Shown piece by piece: positions 42,901 through 52,294 of a stretch of DNA of 64,000 nt. How positions within the stretch are numbered: the stretch's first letter is position 1; the number at the start of each line of letters is the position of its first letter. The DNA comes from Azospirillum endophyticum (lineage in GTDB: Bacteria > Pseudomonadota > Alphaproteobacteria > Azospirillales > Azospirillaceae). The position numbers and the translations under genes were made by a program. The DNA lies in the NCBI RefSeq assembly GCF_016595245.1, contig NZ_JAENHM010000035.1, forward strand, positions 32,360 through 96,359. Reading direction: 5' to 3'. Under the pieces are notes generated by a model. The model saw only the letters and a program-made list of their open reading frames with translations. It ran no database searches and was not told the DNA's origin.

Positions 42901-45672
42901 ATGGATGATCTGCTGTCAGAGTTTTTGACGGAGACCAACGAAAACCTCTCGGTACTCGACGTCGAGTTGGTCCGGCTGGAGCAGAATCCCAACAATCCGG
43001 AACTGCTGTCGAACATCTTCCGGCTCGTCCACACCATCAAGGGCACCTGCGGCTTCCTCGGCCTGCCCCGCCTGGAAAAGGTGGCGCACGCGTCCGAGAA
43101 CGTGCTGGGCAAGTTCCGCGACGGCGAGCTGACGATCAATCCGGAAGCCGTTTCGCTGATCCTGCAGGCTCTGGACACCATCAAGAGCCTGCTGGCGGTC
43201 CTGGAAGCGACCGAGGCGGAGCCGCCCGGCGACGACCTGCCGCTGATCGAGCGGCTGAACCTGTGCGCCGAAGGCAAGCTGGGCGGTCCCGCTCCGGTGG
43301 TTGCCGCCGCGCCGCCGCCGACCGCACCCGCGGTCGCCGCCGCCGAGTCTCGCCCGGCGACGCTGGACGAGCTGGAAGCGCTGTGGAACTCCATCCCCGG
43401 CCCCAATGACCCGCCGCCCGCGCCCGCCGTCCCGGCGAGCACCGCCATGGTCGCCCGCGCGCCCGAACCGGTCGAAGAGCCGGTCCACTCGCAGGATCTC
43501 GTCGTCCCCGACGCCGAACCGGTCGCCGCCAAGATGCCGGCACCGGTGGCGCCGGCCGCTTCCGGCGGTCATGCCGGCGGCGCCGATGCGGGGGCCGAGG
43601 CGGCGACCAAGGAATCGGCGGTCGCCGCCCAGACCATCCGGGTCAACGTCGACCTGCTCGAAAACCTGATGACCATGGTGTCGGAGCTGGTGCTGACCCG
43701 CAACCAGCTGCTCCAGATCCTGCGGTCGCAGAAGGAAAGCGAGTTCGCCGCCCCGCTGCAGCGCCTGAACCACGTGACGTCGGAACTGCAGGAAGGCGTC
43801 ATGAAGACGCGCATGCAGCCGATCGGCAACGCCTGGGCCAAGCTGCCGCGCCTGGTGCGCGACCTGGCGCATGAACTGAACAAGAAGATCGACCTCCAGA
43901 TGCTCGGCGCCGACACCGAGCTGGACCGCCAGGTGCTGGAGCTGATCAAGGACCCGCTGACCCACATGGTGCGCAACAGCGCCGACCATGGCCTGGAGAT
44001 CCCGGCGGAGCGCCTGAAGTCCGGCAAGACGGAGACCGGCCGCATCACGCTGAACGCCTATCACGAAGGCGGCCACATCATCATCGAGATCCAGGACGAC
44101 GGCCGGGGTCTGGCCATCGACCGGATCAAGCAGAAGGCGATCCAGAACGGGATGGCGTCGGAAGGCGAGCTGGCCTCGATGACCGACCAGCAGATCATCC
44201 AGTTCATCATGAAGCCGGGCTTCTCCACCGCCGCCAAGGTCACCAACGTGTCGGGCCGCGGCGTCGGCATGGACGTGGTGAAGACCAACATCGAGAAGAT
44301 CGGCGGCACGATCGAGATCAAGTCGGCCCAGGGCAAGGGCTCGACCTTCGTCATCAAGATCCCGCTGACGCTGGCCATCGTCTCGGCCCTGATCGTGGAA
44401 TGCGCCGGCGAGCGCTTCGCCATCCCGCAGATCAGCGTGGTCGAGCTGGTGCGCGCCGCGTCGGACAGCGAGCACACCATCGAGCGGCTGAAGGGCACCC
44501 CGGTCCTGCGCCTGCGCAACCGCCTGCTGCCGCTGGTCTCGCTCCAGCAGCTGCTGCGGCTGGACGACAGCGAGGACGCCAAGAAGCCGGCGGACGAGAC
44601 CTTCATCGTCGTCACCCAGGTCGGGACCTACACCTTCGGCATCATGGTCGACCGCGTGTTCGACACCGAGGAAATCGTGGTGAAGCCGGTGGCGCCGATC
44701 CTGCGCCACATCGAGATGTTCTCGGGCAACACGATCCTGGGCGACGGCTCGGTCATCATGATCCTGGATCCCAACGGCATCGCGTCGGCCACCGGCGAGA
44801 TGGCGATGGGCGAGGCCGCCGGGAAGGAGACCACCGCGGTCCAGACCCAGCGCCAGGAGGACAAGATGGCTCTCCTGCTGTTCCGCGCCGGCCATGGCGC
44901 CCCCAAGGCGGTGCCGCTGTCGCTGGTCGCCCGCCTGGAGGACGTCGATCTCGCCACGGTCGAGCTGTCGAACGGCCTGCCGGTCGTCCAGTACCGCGGC
45001 AAGCTGATGCCCCTGGTGCCGATCGACCCGAACTTCGTCGTCGCCAGCGAAGGTCGTCAGCCGGTGCTGGTCTTCGCCGACGGCGACCGCTCGATGGGCC
45101 TGATCGTCGACGAGATCGTCGACATCGTGGAAGAGAAGCTGAACGTCCAGCTGGCGGCGGAGCGTCCCGGCCTGATGGGGTCCGCCATCATCGCCGGCAA
45201 GGCGACCGAGGTGATCGACGCCGGCTTCTACCTGACCCAGGCCTACAAGGACTGGTTCGGCTCCGCCCAGGAGGGCTTCGAGGAGGAGAAGCTGCAGCGT
45301 GTGCTGCTGGTGGACGACAGCCCCTTCTTCCGCAACCTGCTGACGCCGCTGCTGTCGGTCGCCGGCTACGACGTGACGGCGGTGGAGAATGCCGGCGACG
45401 CGCTGGCGCTCTGCGAAGCGGGCGAGGATTTCGACGTCATCGTCTCCGACATCGAGATGCCGGGCATGAGCGGCTTCGACTTCGCCGAGGCGGTGCGCCA
45501 CGGCAGCCGCTGGCACCGCATCCCGATGGTGGCGCTGTCCAGCCACGCCAGCGCCCGCGACCTCGACCGCGGCCGGATCGCCGGCTTCAACGACTATGTC
45601 GCCAAGTTCGACCGTGACGCGCTGCTCTTCGCGCTGCAGCAGACGCTGACCGACCAGAAAGGTGCCGCATGA
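42901..45672 (+). CDS. cheA: Hybrid chemotaxis histidine kinase CheA with receiver domain
   Basis: The central chemotaxis kinase, 923 residues. Domains in order: Hpt (about 1-105, phosphoacceptor His44 in LVHTIKGTCGF), an Ala/Pro-rich linker (about 130-240), dimerisation helices, the ATPase domain (N-box DPLTHMVRNSADHGLE near residue 351, G box DDGRGLAIDRI near 399), a CheW-like domain (about 490-620), a second CheW-like segment (about 655-785), and a receiver domain (about 800-915) with phosphoacceptor Asp850 in VSDIEMPGM. Azospirillum CheA1 also ends in a receiver. It is the first gene of cheA-W-Y-B-R and overlaps cheW by 4 bases. Confidence 0.94.
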   Translation: MDDLLSEFLTETNENLSVLDVELVRLEQNPNNPELLSNIFRLVHTIKGTCGFLGLPRLEKVAHASENVLGKFRDGELTINPEAVSLILQALDTIKSLLAVLEATEAEPPGDDLPLIERLNLCAEGKLGGPAPVVAAAPPPTAPAVAAAESRPATLDELEALWNSIPGPNDPPPAPAVPASTAMVARAPEPVEEPVHSQDLVVPDAEPVAAKMPAPVAPAASGGHAGGADAGAEAATKESAVAAQTIRVNVDLLENLMTMVSELVLTRNQLLQILRSQKESEFAAPLQRLNHVTSELQEGVMKTRMQPIGNAWAKLPRLVRDLAHELNKKIDLQMLGADTELDRQVLELIKDPLTHMVRNSADHGLEIPAERLKSGKTETGRITLNAYHEGGHIIIEIQDDGRGLAIDRIKQKAIQNGMASEGELASMTDQQIIQFIMKPGFSTAAKVTNVSGRGVGMDVVKTNIEKIGGTIEIKSAQGKGSTFVIKIPLTLAIVSALIVECAGERFAIPQISVVELVRAASDSEHTIERLKGTPVLRLRNRLLPLVSLQQLLRLDDSEDAKKPADETFIVVTQVGTYTFGIMVDRVFDTEEIVVKPVAPILRHIEMFSGNTILGDGSVIMILDPNGIASATGEMAMGEAAGKETTAVQTQRQEDKMALLLFRAGHGAPKAVPLSLVARLEDVDLATVELSNGLPVVQYRGKLMPLVPIDPNFVVASEGRQPVLVFADGDRSMGLIVDEIVDIVEEKLNVQLAAERPGLMGSAIIAGKATEVIDAGFYLTQAYKDWFGSAQEGFEEEKLQRVLLVDDSPFFRNLLTPLLSVAGYDVTAVENAGDALALCEAGEDFDVIVSDIEMPGMSGFDFAEAVRHGSRWHRIPMVALSSHASARDLDRGRIAGFNDYVAKFDRDALLFALQQTLTDQKGAA

Positions 45673-46169
45673 GCAACGCCAAGCTGCCGTCCACCGTCCG
45701 GAAGTCCAAGGGCGACGACATCGTCGTCTCGGGCAACCAGGATTTCGTGACCATGACGATCGCCGACCAGATGTTCGGCATCCCGGTCCTTCAGGTGCAG
45801 GACGTGCTGGGCCATCAGCGGATCACCCGGATCCCGCTGGCGCCGCCCGAGGTGGCCGGATCGCTGAACCTGCGCGGGCGCATCGTCACCGCCATCGACG
45901 TCCGCCTCCGGCTCGGCCTGACCGGCCGGCCGAAGGACAAGCCGGGCATGTCGATCGTCGTCGACCTGCGCGGCGAGCTGTACAGCCTGATGGTCGATTC
46001 GGTCGGGGAGGTGCTGAGCCTGACCAAGGAGGACTTCGAGCGGAACCCGGCGACCCTGGATCCGCGCTGGCGCGAGGTCTCGACCGGAATTTATAGGCTG
46101 AACGGCCAGTTGATGGTTGTGCTGGACGTGCCCCGTCTGCTCAACTTCACGACCATCGAGACGGCCTGA
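45669..46169 (+). CDS. cheW: Chemotaxis coupling protein CheW
   Basis: An adaptor that links chemoreceptors to CheA. The 166-residue protein is one CheW domain: VTMTIADQMFGIPVLQVQDV at about residues 30-49, GSLNLRGRIVTAIDVRLRLG, and VVDLRGELYSLMVDSVGEVL. It begins within the cheA stop (ATGA overlap). A very stable hairpin follows before cheY. Confidence 0.94.
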   Translation: MSNAKLPSTVRKSKGDDIVVSGNQDFVTMTIADQMFGIPVLQVQDVLGHQRITRIPLAPPEVAGSLNLRGRIVTAIDVRLRLGLTGRPKDKPGMSIVVDLRGELYSLMVDSVGEVLSLTKEDFERNPATLDPRWREVSTGIYRLNGQLMVVLDVPRLLNFTTIETA

Positions 46170-46175
46170 CGTCCT

Positions 46176-46195
46176 GCGGCGCCTTCGGGCGCCGC
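46176..46195 (+). other. UUCG hairpin between cheW and cheY
   Basis: GCGGCGCC-TTCG-GGCGCCGC is a perfect 8-base-pair stem with a UUCG tetraloop in the mRNA, six bases after the cheW stop. It has no T-tract, so an mRNA-stabilising or processing role is more likely than termination. Confidence 0.6.
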
Positions 46196-46244
46196 GGCCG
46201 CGGCCGGCTCTTGCCGACGAACAGATGACCGAGGCCCTGCCGCA

Positions 46245-46610
46245 ATGAAATCCTGCCTGGTGGTCGACGACAGTCGCGTGGTCCGCAAGGTCGCGCGCAA
46301 GATCCTGGAAGAGCTGAACTTCGCCTGCACCGAGGCGGAGGACGGCAAGCAGGCGATGGAGGCCTGCGCGGCGCAGATGCCCGACGCCATCCTGCTGGAC
46401 TGGAACATGCCGGTGATGACCGGAATCGAGTTCCTGCGCCGGTTGCGCAAGATGAGCGGGGGCGAGCAGCCCAAGGTGGTGTTCTGCACGACCGAGAACG
46501 ACCTCGCCCACATCCAGGAAGCGCTGTCAGCCGGGGCCAACGAATACATCATGAAGCCCTTCGACAGCGACATCATCCAGACCAAGTTCGCGCAGGTCGG
46601 TCTTCTCTGA
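46245..46610 (+). CDS. cheY: Chemotaxis response regulator CheY
   Basis: A single receiver domain of 121 residues. The acid pair is in SCLVVDDSRVVRKVARKIL, the phosphoacceptor is Asp52 in ILLDWNMPVMTG, and the conserved Thr and Lys are in VFCTTENDL and EYIMKPFDSD. Phosphorylated CheY would bind the flagellar motor switch. It lies between cheW and cheB in the operon. Confidence 0.94.
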   Translation: MKSCLVVDDSRVVRKVARKILEELNFACTEAEDGKQAMEACAAQMPDAILLDWNMPVMTGIEFLRRLRKMSGGEQPKVVFCTTENDLAHIQEALSAGANEYIMKPFDSDIIQTKFAQVGLL

Positions 46611-46743
46611 CGCCCTGCCGAAGGCGGGCACGGCCCCCCCGGCGCCTGGTCTCGGGACCATGGACCGGCTGGGGACCCGATCCCGCCGGGAGCGCCGGGA
46701 GAAGCCGCGTTGAACCAGTCGAGTTGAAAGGCTAGTCGCCGTT

Positions 46744-47910
46744 ATGTCGGAAAGTTTTGGCAGAGGTCCCCTCACCACCGCGCGACCGGCCAACCCGGAT
46801 CCCGTCCGGGTCATGGTGGTGGACGACTCGGCCGTCATCCGCGGCCTGCTGACCCGTGCGCTGGAAGGCGACCCGGATATCCGCGTCGTCACCTCCGTCG
46901 GCGACGGCCAGATGGCGGTCAATTCGCTGCAGCGCAACTCGATCGACGTCATCGTGCTGGACATCGAGATGCCGGTGATGGACGGGCTGACCGCCATCCC
47001 GAAGCTGCTGGCCGTGGCACCGCAGGTCAAGATCATCATGGCCTCCACGCTCACGCTGCGCGGGGCCGACGTCTCCATCCGCTGCCTGTCGGCGGGTGCC
47101 GCCGACTACATCCCGAAGCCGACCTCCACCCGGGAGATCGGCGGAGCGGAGGATTTCAAGCGCGAACTGGTCGCTAAGGTCAAGGCGCTGGGGGCCGCGG
47201 CCAAGCGTGCCGGATCACGCTCGCGCGGCGAAATCCGCCCGCTGACCCCGGCGACTCCGCTGGGGCTGATGAAGCGCGATGTCGGGCCGATCGTCACCCG
47301 CCCGACCCCCGCCGGCGCCATCGCGGTGAAGCCGGACGTGATCGCCATCGGCAGCTCTACCGGCGGCCCGCAGGCCCTGTTCGAGGTGCTGTCTCACCTG
47401 AAGGCCGGCGTCACCCAGCCGATCCTGATCACCCAGCACATGCCGGCGACCTTCACCACCATCCTGGCCGAGCACATCACCCGCCAGTGCGGGATCGATG
47501 CGCGCGAGGCCAAGGACGGCGAGCCGGTCGTCCAGAACCGCTGCTACATCGCGCCCGGCGATTTCCACATGCTGGTGGCGCAGCGCGGGGGGGCGAACGT
47601 GATCACGCTGAGCAAGGACCCGCCCGAGAATTTCTGCCGCCCGGCGGTCGATCCGATGATGCGGTCGATCCTCAAGGCCTTCAGCGGCCGCAAGATCCTG
47701 GCCTGCATCCTGACCGGCATGGGTCAGGACGGGTTGAAGGGCTGCACCGACGTGGTCAATGGCGGCGGCACCCTGATCGCCCAGGACGAGGCGTCGAGCG
47801 TGGTCTGGGGCATGCCCGGTGCCGTGGCGCATGCCGGCATCTGCAACGCCATCCTGCCGCTCAAGGAAATCGGTCCCCACATCCGCAAGCTCGCTTCGAG
47901 GGCAGCATGA
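46744..47910 (+). CDS. cheB: Chemotaxis methylesterase/response regulator CheB
   Basis: A 388-residue protein that removes receptor methyl groups. The N-terminal receiver (about residues 20-140) has phosphoacceptor Asp73 in VIVLDIEMPVMDG. A linker leads to the esterase domain from about residue 195, with the catalytic Ser in AIGSSTGGPQAL, His in LITQHMPATFT, and Asp in LTGMGQDGLKG. The 3' end overlaps the start of cheR by 4 bases. Confidence 0.94.
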   Translation: MSESFGRGPLTTARPANPDPVRVMVVDDSAVIRGLLTRALEGDPDIRVVTSVGDGQMAVNSLQRNSIDVIVLDIEMPVMDGLTAIPKLLAVAPQVKIIMASTLTLRGADVSIRCLSAGAADYIPKPTSTREIGGAEDFKRELVAKVKALGAAAKRAGSRSRGEIRPLTPATPLGLMKRDVGPIVTRPTPAGAIAVKPDVIAIGSSTGGPQALFEVLSHLKAGVTQPILITQHMPATFTTILAEHITRQCGIDAREAKDGEPVVQNRCYIAPGDFHMLVAQRGGANVITLSKDPPENFCRPAVDPMMRSILKAFSGRKILACILTGMGQDGLKGCTDVVNGGGTLIAQDEASSVVWGMPGAVAHAGICNAILPLKEIGPHIRKLASRAA

Positions 47911-48746
47911 GAGTCGAAGATTTCGACATGTTCTCCACGCTGCTCAAGCAGCGTTCCGGCCTGGTCCTCACCCGCGACAAGGCCTATTTGCTCGAATCCC
48001 GGCTGATGCCGGTGGCGCGCAAGTGGAACATGAAGGGACTGGAGGAGCTGGCGACCACCGTCCGCACCCGCAAGGACGAGGCGCTGCTGCGCGACATCAC
48101 GGAGGCGATGACGACCAACGAGTCGTCCTTCTTCCGCGACCAGAAGCCCTTCGACCAGTTCCGCCAGCTGGTGCTGCCCAAGATGATGGCGGCGCGGGCG
48201 GCAAAGCGCTCCCTGCGCATCTGGTCGGCCGCCTGCTCGTCGGGGCAGGAAGCCTACTCGCTGTCGATGATCCTGAACGACGAGGCGGCGAAGCTGGCCG
48301 GCTGGCGCATCGAGATCGTCGGAACCGACATCTCGGCGGAAATGGTGGAGCGGGCGAAGTCGGGCGTCTACACCCAGTTCGAGGTGCAGCGCGGCCTGCC
48401 GATCACCATGCTGGTGAAGCATTTCAAGCAGAACGGCGACAAGTGGCAGATCAGTCAGCAGCTGCGCCAGATGGCATCGTTCCGTGAATGGAACCTGCTG
48501 GGCGACCTGTCGGCGCTGGGCCAGTTCGATATCGTCTTCTGCCGCAACGTGCTGATCTATTTCGACCAGCCGACCAAGGCGAAGGTGCTGGAATCGATTT
48601 CCCGCCAGATGCCGCAGGATGGCGTTCTGTATCTGGGCGGTGCGGAAACGGTGCTCGGCATCACCGACAGGTTCAAGCCGGTCGAGGGCCAGCGCGGCCT
48701 CTACAGCCTGGGCGGCTTCTCCGCCGCCGGCGCCAAGGTCGCCTGA
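47907..48746 (+). CDS. cheR: Chemotaxis receptor methyltransferase CheR
   Basis: It methylates glutamates of chemoreceptors using S-adenosylmethionine. The 279-residue protein has an N-terminal helical domain (DFDMFSTLLKQRSGLVLTRD), the TTNESSFFRDQKPFDQF segment, SAM-binding RIWSAACSSGQEAYSLSMIL near residue 100, and FDIVFCRNVLIYFD near residue 205. It overlaps cheB by 4 bases and is the last gene of the operon. Confidence 0.94.
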   Translation: MRVEDFDMFSTLLKQRSGLVLTRDKAYLLESRLMPVARKWNMKGLEELATTVRTRKDEALLRDITEAMTTNESSFFRDQKPFDQFRQLVLPKMMAARAAKRSLRIWSAACSSGQEAYSLSMILNDEAAKLAGWRIEIVGTDISAEMVERAKSGVYTQFEVQRGLPITMLVKHFKQNGDKWQISQQLRQMASFREWNLLGDLSALGQFDIVFCRNVLIYFDQPTKAKVLESISRQMPQDGVLYLGGAETVLGITDRFKPVEGQRGLYSLGGFSAAGAKVA

Positions 48747-48762
48747 GAGCCGGAAAGGCGAC

Positions 48763-48783
48763 GGGGGCGGGAGAGCCGCCCCC
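48763..48783. terminator. Probable terminator hairpin after cheR
   Basis: GGGGGCGG-GAGAG-CCGCCCCC forms a strong stem 17 bases after cheR and just before the convergent small gene. No T-tract follows, so termination on either strand is likely but not certain. Confidence 0.5.
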
Positions 48784-48812
48784 ACTCGATCAAGGGTAGC
48801 TTCGAAAGCGCT

Positions 48813-49037
48813 TCAGGCCGACGGCGTGATCGACTTGATCGGGCCGCGCGGATTGCCGGACATTTCGGCGATCTTGCGGTCCTGCGCCTCGAGGAAGGTG
48901 CGGATGGAATTCTCGCGGTCGAACTGGTCGATGTCGGCAGTCGGCACCTTGCGGTTCGAGGTGCGCGCGCCATCCTGATAGATCACGTCGAAAAGCGCGA
49001 AGGCGTTCTCGACGGGTTGTTTCTTTTGACGGGCCAT
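48813..49037 (-). CDS. Small conserved-type protein of unknown function (74 residues)
   Basis: A 74-residue soluble protein with a basic N-terminus (MARQKKQPVENAFALFDVIY) and a DQFDRENSIRTFLEAQDRKI helix. I do not recognise a named family. GGAGGACAGGCC lies before the ATG, a good ribosome binding site. It is transcribed toward cheR and follows another small, charged protein gene, so the two may share a transcript. Confidence 0.65.
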   Translation of the reverse strand: MARQKKQPVENAFALFDVIYQDGARTSNRKVPTADIDQFDRENSIRTFLEAQDRKIAEMSGNPRGPIKSITPSA

Positions 49038-49085
49038 GGCCTGTCCTCCGTGTGGTCGCGATCGGCCGCGCGAGCGGTCGACCGG

Positions 49086-49286
49086 TCAGGCATTGTTGGT
49101 ATCGGTCTTGGTATCGGTATCGGTTTCGGTCACCAGGGTGTCGTCCTGCGTCTCCGTCCCGTCGGGCTCACCGGCGCGGCGGGCGGCGACGCCTTCCTCG
49201 CGGCGCTGCAGCTTTTCCTGCTTCTTCTGTTCCTTGGACCGGTTGCGCTCGGCCCGCTGCTGGTTGTAGTTCGGTTTGAAAGCCAT
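49086..49286 (-). CDS. Small highly charged protein (66 residues)
   Basis: A 66-residue protein. Its first half is rich in Lys, Arg, Glu and Gln (NQQRAERNRSKEQKKQEKLQ), probably one long helix; the end is a Thr/Asp run (LVTETDTDTKTDTNN) encoded by repeated GGTATC/GGT units around 49099-49130. The function is unknown; such proteins could bind RNA or DNA non-specifically. AAGGAGAACCGCT lies just before the ATG. Confidence 0.65.
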   Translation of the reverse strand: MAFKPNYNQQRAERNRSKEQKKQEKLQRREEGVAARRAGEPDGTETQDDTLVTETDTDTKTDTNNA

Positions 49287-49386
49287 AGCGGTTCTCCTTG
49301 GGCAGAGCCCGGCGTTTGGGCGACAGGAAGCCCAGCAATTGCGATCGGACAATCGCGATCGAGCAACTGGGACTGGTGCAACACGG

Positions 49387-49420
49387 AAAAAGGGCATCGG
49401 TTTCCCGATGCCCCTTTTTC
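49387..49420 (-). terminator. Bidirectional intrinsic terminator below cspA
   Basis: The stem GGGCATCGG facing CCGATGCCC is flanked by AAAAA on one side and CTTTTT on the other, so it can terminate in both directions. On the minus strand it closes the cspA transcript. Just beyond it, at 49331-49370, is an imperfect dyad with GCGATCG motifs upstream of the small charged protein gene. Confidence 0.85.
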
Positions 49421-49441
49421 CGCAAATCGGCGGTCAGGCGG

Positions 49442-49651
49442 TCAGACCGCCTTCAGATTTTCCGCCGAGGTCTTGCCGCGCTTGGGATCGCGCTGCTCCT
49501 CGTAGGAAATCTTCTGACCATCGACCAGGCTGCGCAGTCCGGCGCGTTCGACAGCGGAGATGTGAACGAACACATCCGGGCCACCGCTTTCCGGCTGAAT
49601 GAAACCGAAGCCCTTGGTGCTGTTGAACCATTTGACGGTGCCGACGGGCAT
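49442..49651 (-). CDS. cspA: Cold-shock-domain protein
   Basis: A 69-residue single cold-shock domain, an RNA/ssDNA-binding beta-barrel that melts mRNA structure. It starts [20 protein letters not shown], which includes RNP1 (KGFGFI); RNP2 is VFVHIS at about residues 28-33. The ATG follows GGGAGACAGAG. Most bacteria carry several such genes, and it is not clear whether this one is cold-induced. It is monocistronic, with its own terminator. Confidence 0.94.
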   Translation of the reverse strand: MPVGTVKWFNSTKGFGFIQPESGGPDVFVHISAVERAGLRSLVDGQKISYEEQRDPKRGKTSAENLKAV

Positions 49652-49962
49652 CTCTGTCTCCCATAACGCAAAGGGCGCCACACCACCGGTGCGGCGCATC
49701 AGACTGGGTGTGGGATTGGCGGCCCCCCGAAGTTCGTACCGGCGAAGATTATTCGCACGGGCGAACAGGTCCGAAGAATGGGGAGGCTAAGCGTGGGGGC
49801 GGTTGAGAACCCCGCAGTCCGAAGCAGAATGACTTTTCAAATATGGGAACGCCCGGTCCGACTTTCAAGGCGAAAGACGGCCGGGCGGTTGATTGTCCGA
49901 AGAAAGGGGACCGACCTGATCTGCCGGCCCGGTCTGCCGGCGTTGCGCCACCCGGTGCCGCG
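49652..49962. other. Intergenic region between ctrA end and cspA
   Basis: About 310 bases, comprising the cspA leader and promoter region and the end of ctrA. I see no gene, no clear hairpin with T-tract and no recognisable operator here. Confidence 0.4.
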
Positions 49963-50703
49963 TCAGCCGGCGGCCTGCTGCTGCGGCACGCGCGGCGGCG
50001 GCGGCGGATTGCCTTCGGCGATTTCTTCCTGGGGGTCACGCAGCACATAGCCGCGACCCCACACCGTCTCGATGTAATTGTCGCCCTGGGTGGCGGCGGC
50101 CAGCTTCTTGCGCAGCTTGCAGACGAACACGTCGATGATCTTCAGTTCCGGTTCGTCCATCCCGCCATAGAGATGGTTCAGGAACATCTCCTTGGTCAGC
50201 GTCGTGCCCTTGCGCAGGCTCAACAGCTCCAGGATGCCGTATTCCTTGCCGGTGAGATGCAGCGGCGACTGGTCGACCTCCACCGTGCGGGTGTCGAGGT
50301 TGACGGTCAGACGGCCGGTGCGGATGATGCTGTCGGAATGACCCTTCGACCGGCGGACGATGGCCTGGATGCGGGCGATCAGCTCGCGCTTGTCGAACGG
50401 CTTGGTCAGGTAATCGTCGGCCCCGAAGCCCAGCCCCTTGATCTTGTTGTCCATCTCGGTCAGGCCCGAGAGGATCAGGATCGGGGTGGTCACCCGTGCG
50501 GCGCGCAGACGGCGAAGAACCTCGTAGCCGTCGATGTCCGGCAGCATCAGGTCGAGAATGATGATGTCGTAATCATAGAGCTTGCCGATCTCCAGCCCGT
50601 CTTCACCCAGGTCGGTAGAGTCGACGATGAATCCTTCCGTGTTCAGCATCAATTCGATGCTTTTGGCGACGGAGGAATCGTCTTCAACCAGCAGAACCCT
50701 CAT
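49963..50703 (-). CDS. ctrA: Cell-cycle response regulator CtrA
   Basis: A 246-residue OmpR-type regulator. The receiver starts [20 protein letters not shown], the phosphoacceptor is Asp51 in [10 protein letters not shown], and [20 protein letters not shown] closes the domain. The winged helix contains [20 protein letters not shown] and [17 protein letters not shown], nearly identical in design to Caulobacter CtrA. In Rhodospirillales CtrA controls motility and chemotaxis genes more than the cell cycle. The tail is Pro/Gln-rich ([11 protein letters not shown]). It diverges from fliI, and ChpT, which phosphorylates it, is encoded nearby. Confidence 0.92.
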   Translation of the reverse strand: MRVLLVEDDSSVAKSIELMLNTEGFIVDSTDLGEDGLEIGKLYDYDIIILDLMLPDIDGYEVLRRLRAARVTTPILILSGLTEMDNKIKGLGFGADDYLTKPFDKRELIARIQAIVRRSKGHSDSIIRTGRLTVNLDTRTVEVDQSPLHLTGKEYGILELLSLRKGTTLTKEMFLNHLYGGMDEPELKIIDVFVCKLRKKLAAATQGDNYIETVWGRGYVLRDPQEEIAEGNPPPPPRVPQQQAAG

Positions 50704-50765
50704 GGCGATATCCCGACGTTTGATGGCGCGCTTTCGCTACCCGACACCGGACTGATCCCCGGTCC

Positions 50766-50916
50766 TTAATGACCGATTTCAACCATCCCGTTTACACAAG
50801 TTAACAGACGATTCAGCTTAACGCCAGTGCCAAGCGCTTACACAACGTTAATCCTTCCATCGCAAGATGCGATCATGGTGGTTAACGTCGCCTCCGTCCA
50901 CAGAACTACCACTTAA
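50766..50916. promoter_or_regulatory. TTAA cluster between ctrA and fliI
   Basis: Six TTAA motifs (50766, 50801, 50818, 50848, 50882, 50913) occur in 150 bases of otherwise GC-rich DNA, several as GTTAAC or GTTAAT. CtrA recognises TTAA-N7-TTAA, and single TTAAC half-sites also occur. No pair has the exact seven-base gap, but CtrA control of fliI and of itself from here is plausible. Confidence 0.4.
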
Positions 50917-50956
50917 TAGGAGCGCTCCCCGTCTTGGGAGTGTCGGTATCCGTTCC

Positions 50957-52294
50957 ATGCAGTTCGATATCGATCAGTTGATCCGCGACATCGGCCAGAT
51001 CCCGGACTGCAGCCGCTACGGCCGCGTCACCGCCGTGTCCGGCCTGATGGTCGAGGTCGGCGGCATCGAGAAGGAGCTGTCGGTCGGCGGCCGCTGCATC
51101 GTCGAGACCCGCGACCGCCGTCAGGTCCCGTGCGAGGTGGTGGGCTTCCGCCAGGGCCGGGCGCTCGCCATGCCGTTCGGCGCGCTGGATGGGGTGGGGC
51201 TGGGCTGCCGCGCGCTGGTGGCGGGCGACCAGGCCCAGATCTTCCCCACCGACGCCTGGCTGGGCCGGGTGGTCAATGCACTGGGCGAACCGGTGGACGG
51301 CAAGGGACCGCTGCCCAAGGGGCCGCAGGGCACGCCGATCCGCAACACTCCGCCCAACGCCCACGCGCGTGCGCGGGTGGGGGGGAAGCTGGATCTGGGC
51401 ATCCGCGCCGTCAACGCCTTCCTCACCTGCTGCCGCGGGCAGCGCATGGGCATCTTCGCCGGATCGGGCGTCGGCAAATCGTCGGTGATGTCGATGCTGG
51501 CGCGCTTTTCCGCCGCCGAGATCGCGGTGATCGGCCTGATCGGCGAACGCGGGCGCGAATTGCAGGAATTCATCACCGAGGATCTGGGCGAGGAGGGGCT
51601 GGCCCGCAGCGTCGTCGTCTGCGCCACGTCGGACGAGGCGCCGCTGATGCGCAAGCAGGCGGCCTACATGACGCTGGCGGTGGCCGAGCATTTCCGCGAC
51701 CAGGGCCGCGACGTGCTGTGCATGATGGACAGCGTCACCCGCTTCGCCATGGCCCAGCGCGAGATCGGCCTGTCCGCCGGCGAGCCGCCGACGACCAAGG
51801 GCTATCCGCCGACCGTCTTCGCCGAGCTGCCGCGCCTGCTGGAGCGCGCCGGTCCGGGGCTGGTGGGATCCGGCACGATCACCGGCCTGTTCACCGTGCT
51901 GGTGGACGGCGACGACCACAACGAACCCATCGCCGACGCCGTGCGCGGCATCCTGGACGGCCACATCGTGATGGAACGCCAGATCGGCGAACGCGGGCGC
52001 TACCCCGCCATCAACATCCTGCGCAGCGTGTCGCGCACCATGCCGGGCTGCAACACGGCGAACGAGAACGAACTGGTCGGCTATGCCCGGCGCCTGCTGT
52101 CGTCCTACGACAACATGGCGGAGATGATCCGGCTGGGCGCCTACCGCCGCGGCACCGACCCGCAGGTCGACGAAGCGATCCATTACCAGCCGGCGCTGGA
52201 GGGCTTCCTGAAGCAGGGCAAGCGCGAGGCCACCGATCTGGAGACCAGCTACGCCATGCTTGCCGAAATCTTTGGGGTGCAGTGGCCGCAATGA
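50957..52294 (+). CDS. fliI: Flagellar export ATPase FliI
   Basis: The hexameric ATPase that powers flagellar type III export. The 445-residue protein has the P-loop [20 protein letters not shown] near residue 170, [15 protein letters not shown], and [20 protein letters not shown] with the Walker B Asp. [19 protein letters not shown] is also family-specific. The ATG at 50957 is chosen by family start; the frame extends 30 codons upstream without similarity. It overlaps fliJ by 4 bases. Confidence 0.93.
   Translation: MQFDIDQLIRDIGQIPDCSRYGRVTAVSGLMVEVGGIEKELSVGGRCIVETRDRRQVPCEVVGFRQGRALAMPFGALDGVGLGCRALVAGDQAQIFPTDAWLGRVVNALGEPVDGKGPLPKGPQGTPIRNTPPNAHARARVGGKLDLGIRAVNAFLTCCRGQRMGIFAGSGVGKSSVMSMLARFSAAEIAVIGLIGERGRELQEFITEDLGEEGLARSVVVCATSDEAPLMRKQAAYMTLAVAEHFRDQGRDVLCMMDSVTRFAMAQREIGLSAGEPPTTKGYPPTVFAELPRLLERAGPGLVGSGTITGLFTVLVDGDDHNEPIADAVRGILDGHIVMERQIGERGRYPAINILRSVSRTMPGCNTANENELVGYARRLLSSYDNMAEMIRLGAYRRGTDPQVDEAIHYQPALEGFLKQGKREATDLETSYAMLAEIFGVQWPQ

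Noticed and set aside
42916..45546. An 876-codon open frame antisense to cheA, rich in His, Arg and Gln
   Set aside because: High GC content opens long antisense frames; this one has no family motif, and the plus strand encodes an unambiguous CheA.
49331..49370. A strong operator dyad between cspA and the small charged protein gene
   Set aside because: The symmetry is broken by several mismatches and bulges, so it is only mentioned beside the terminator.
50766..50916. An exact CtrA box, TTAA-N7-TTAA
   Set aside because: No TTAA pair has the seven-base gap; only a cluster of half-sites is reported, with low confidence.
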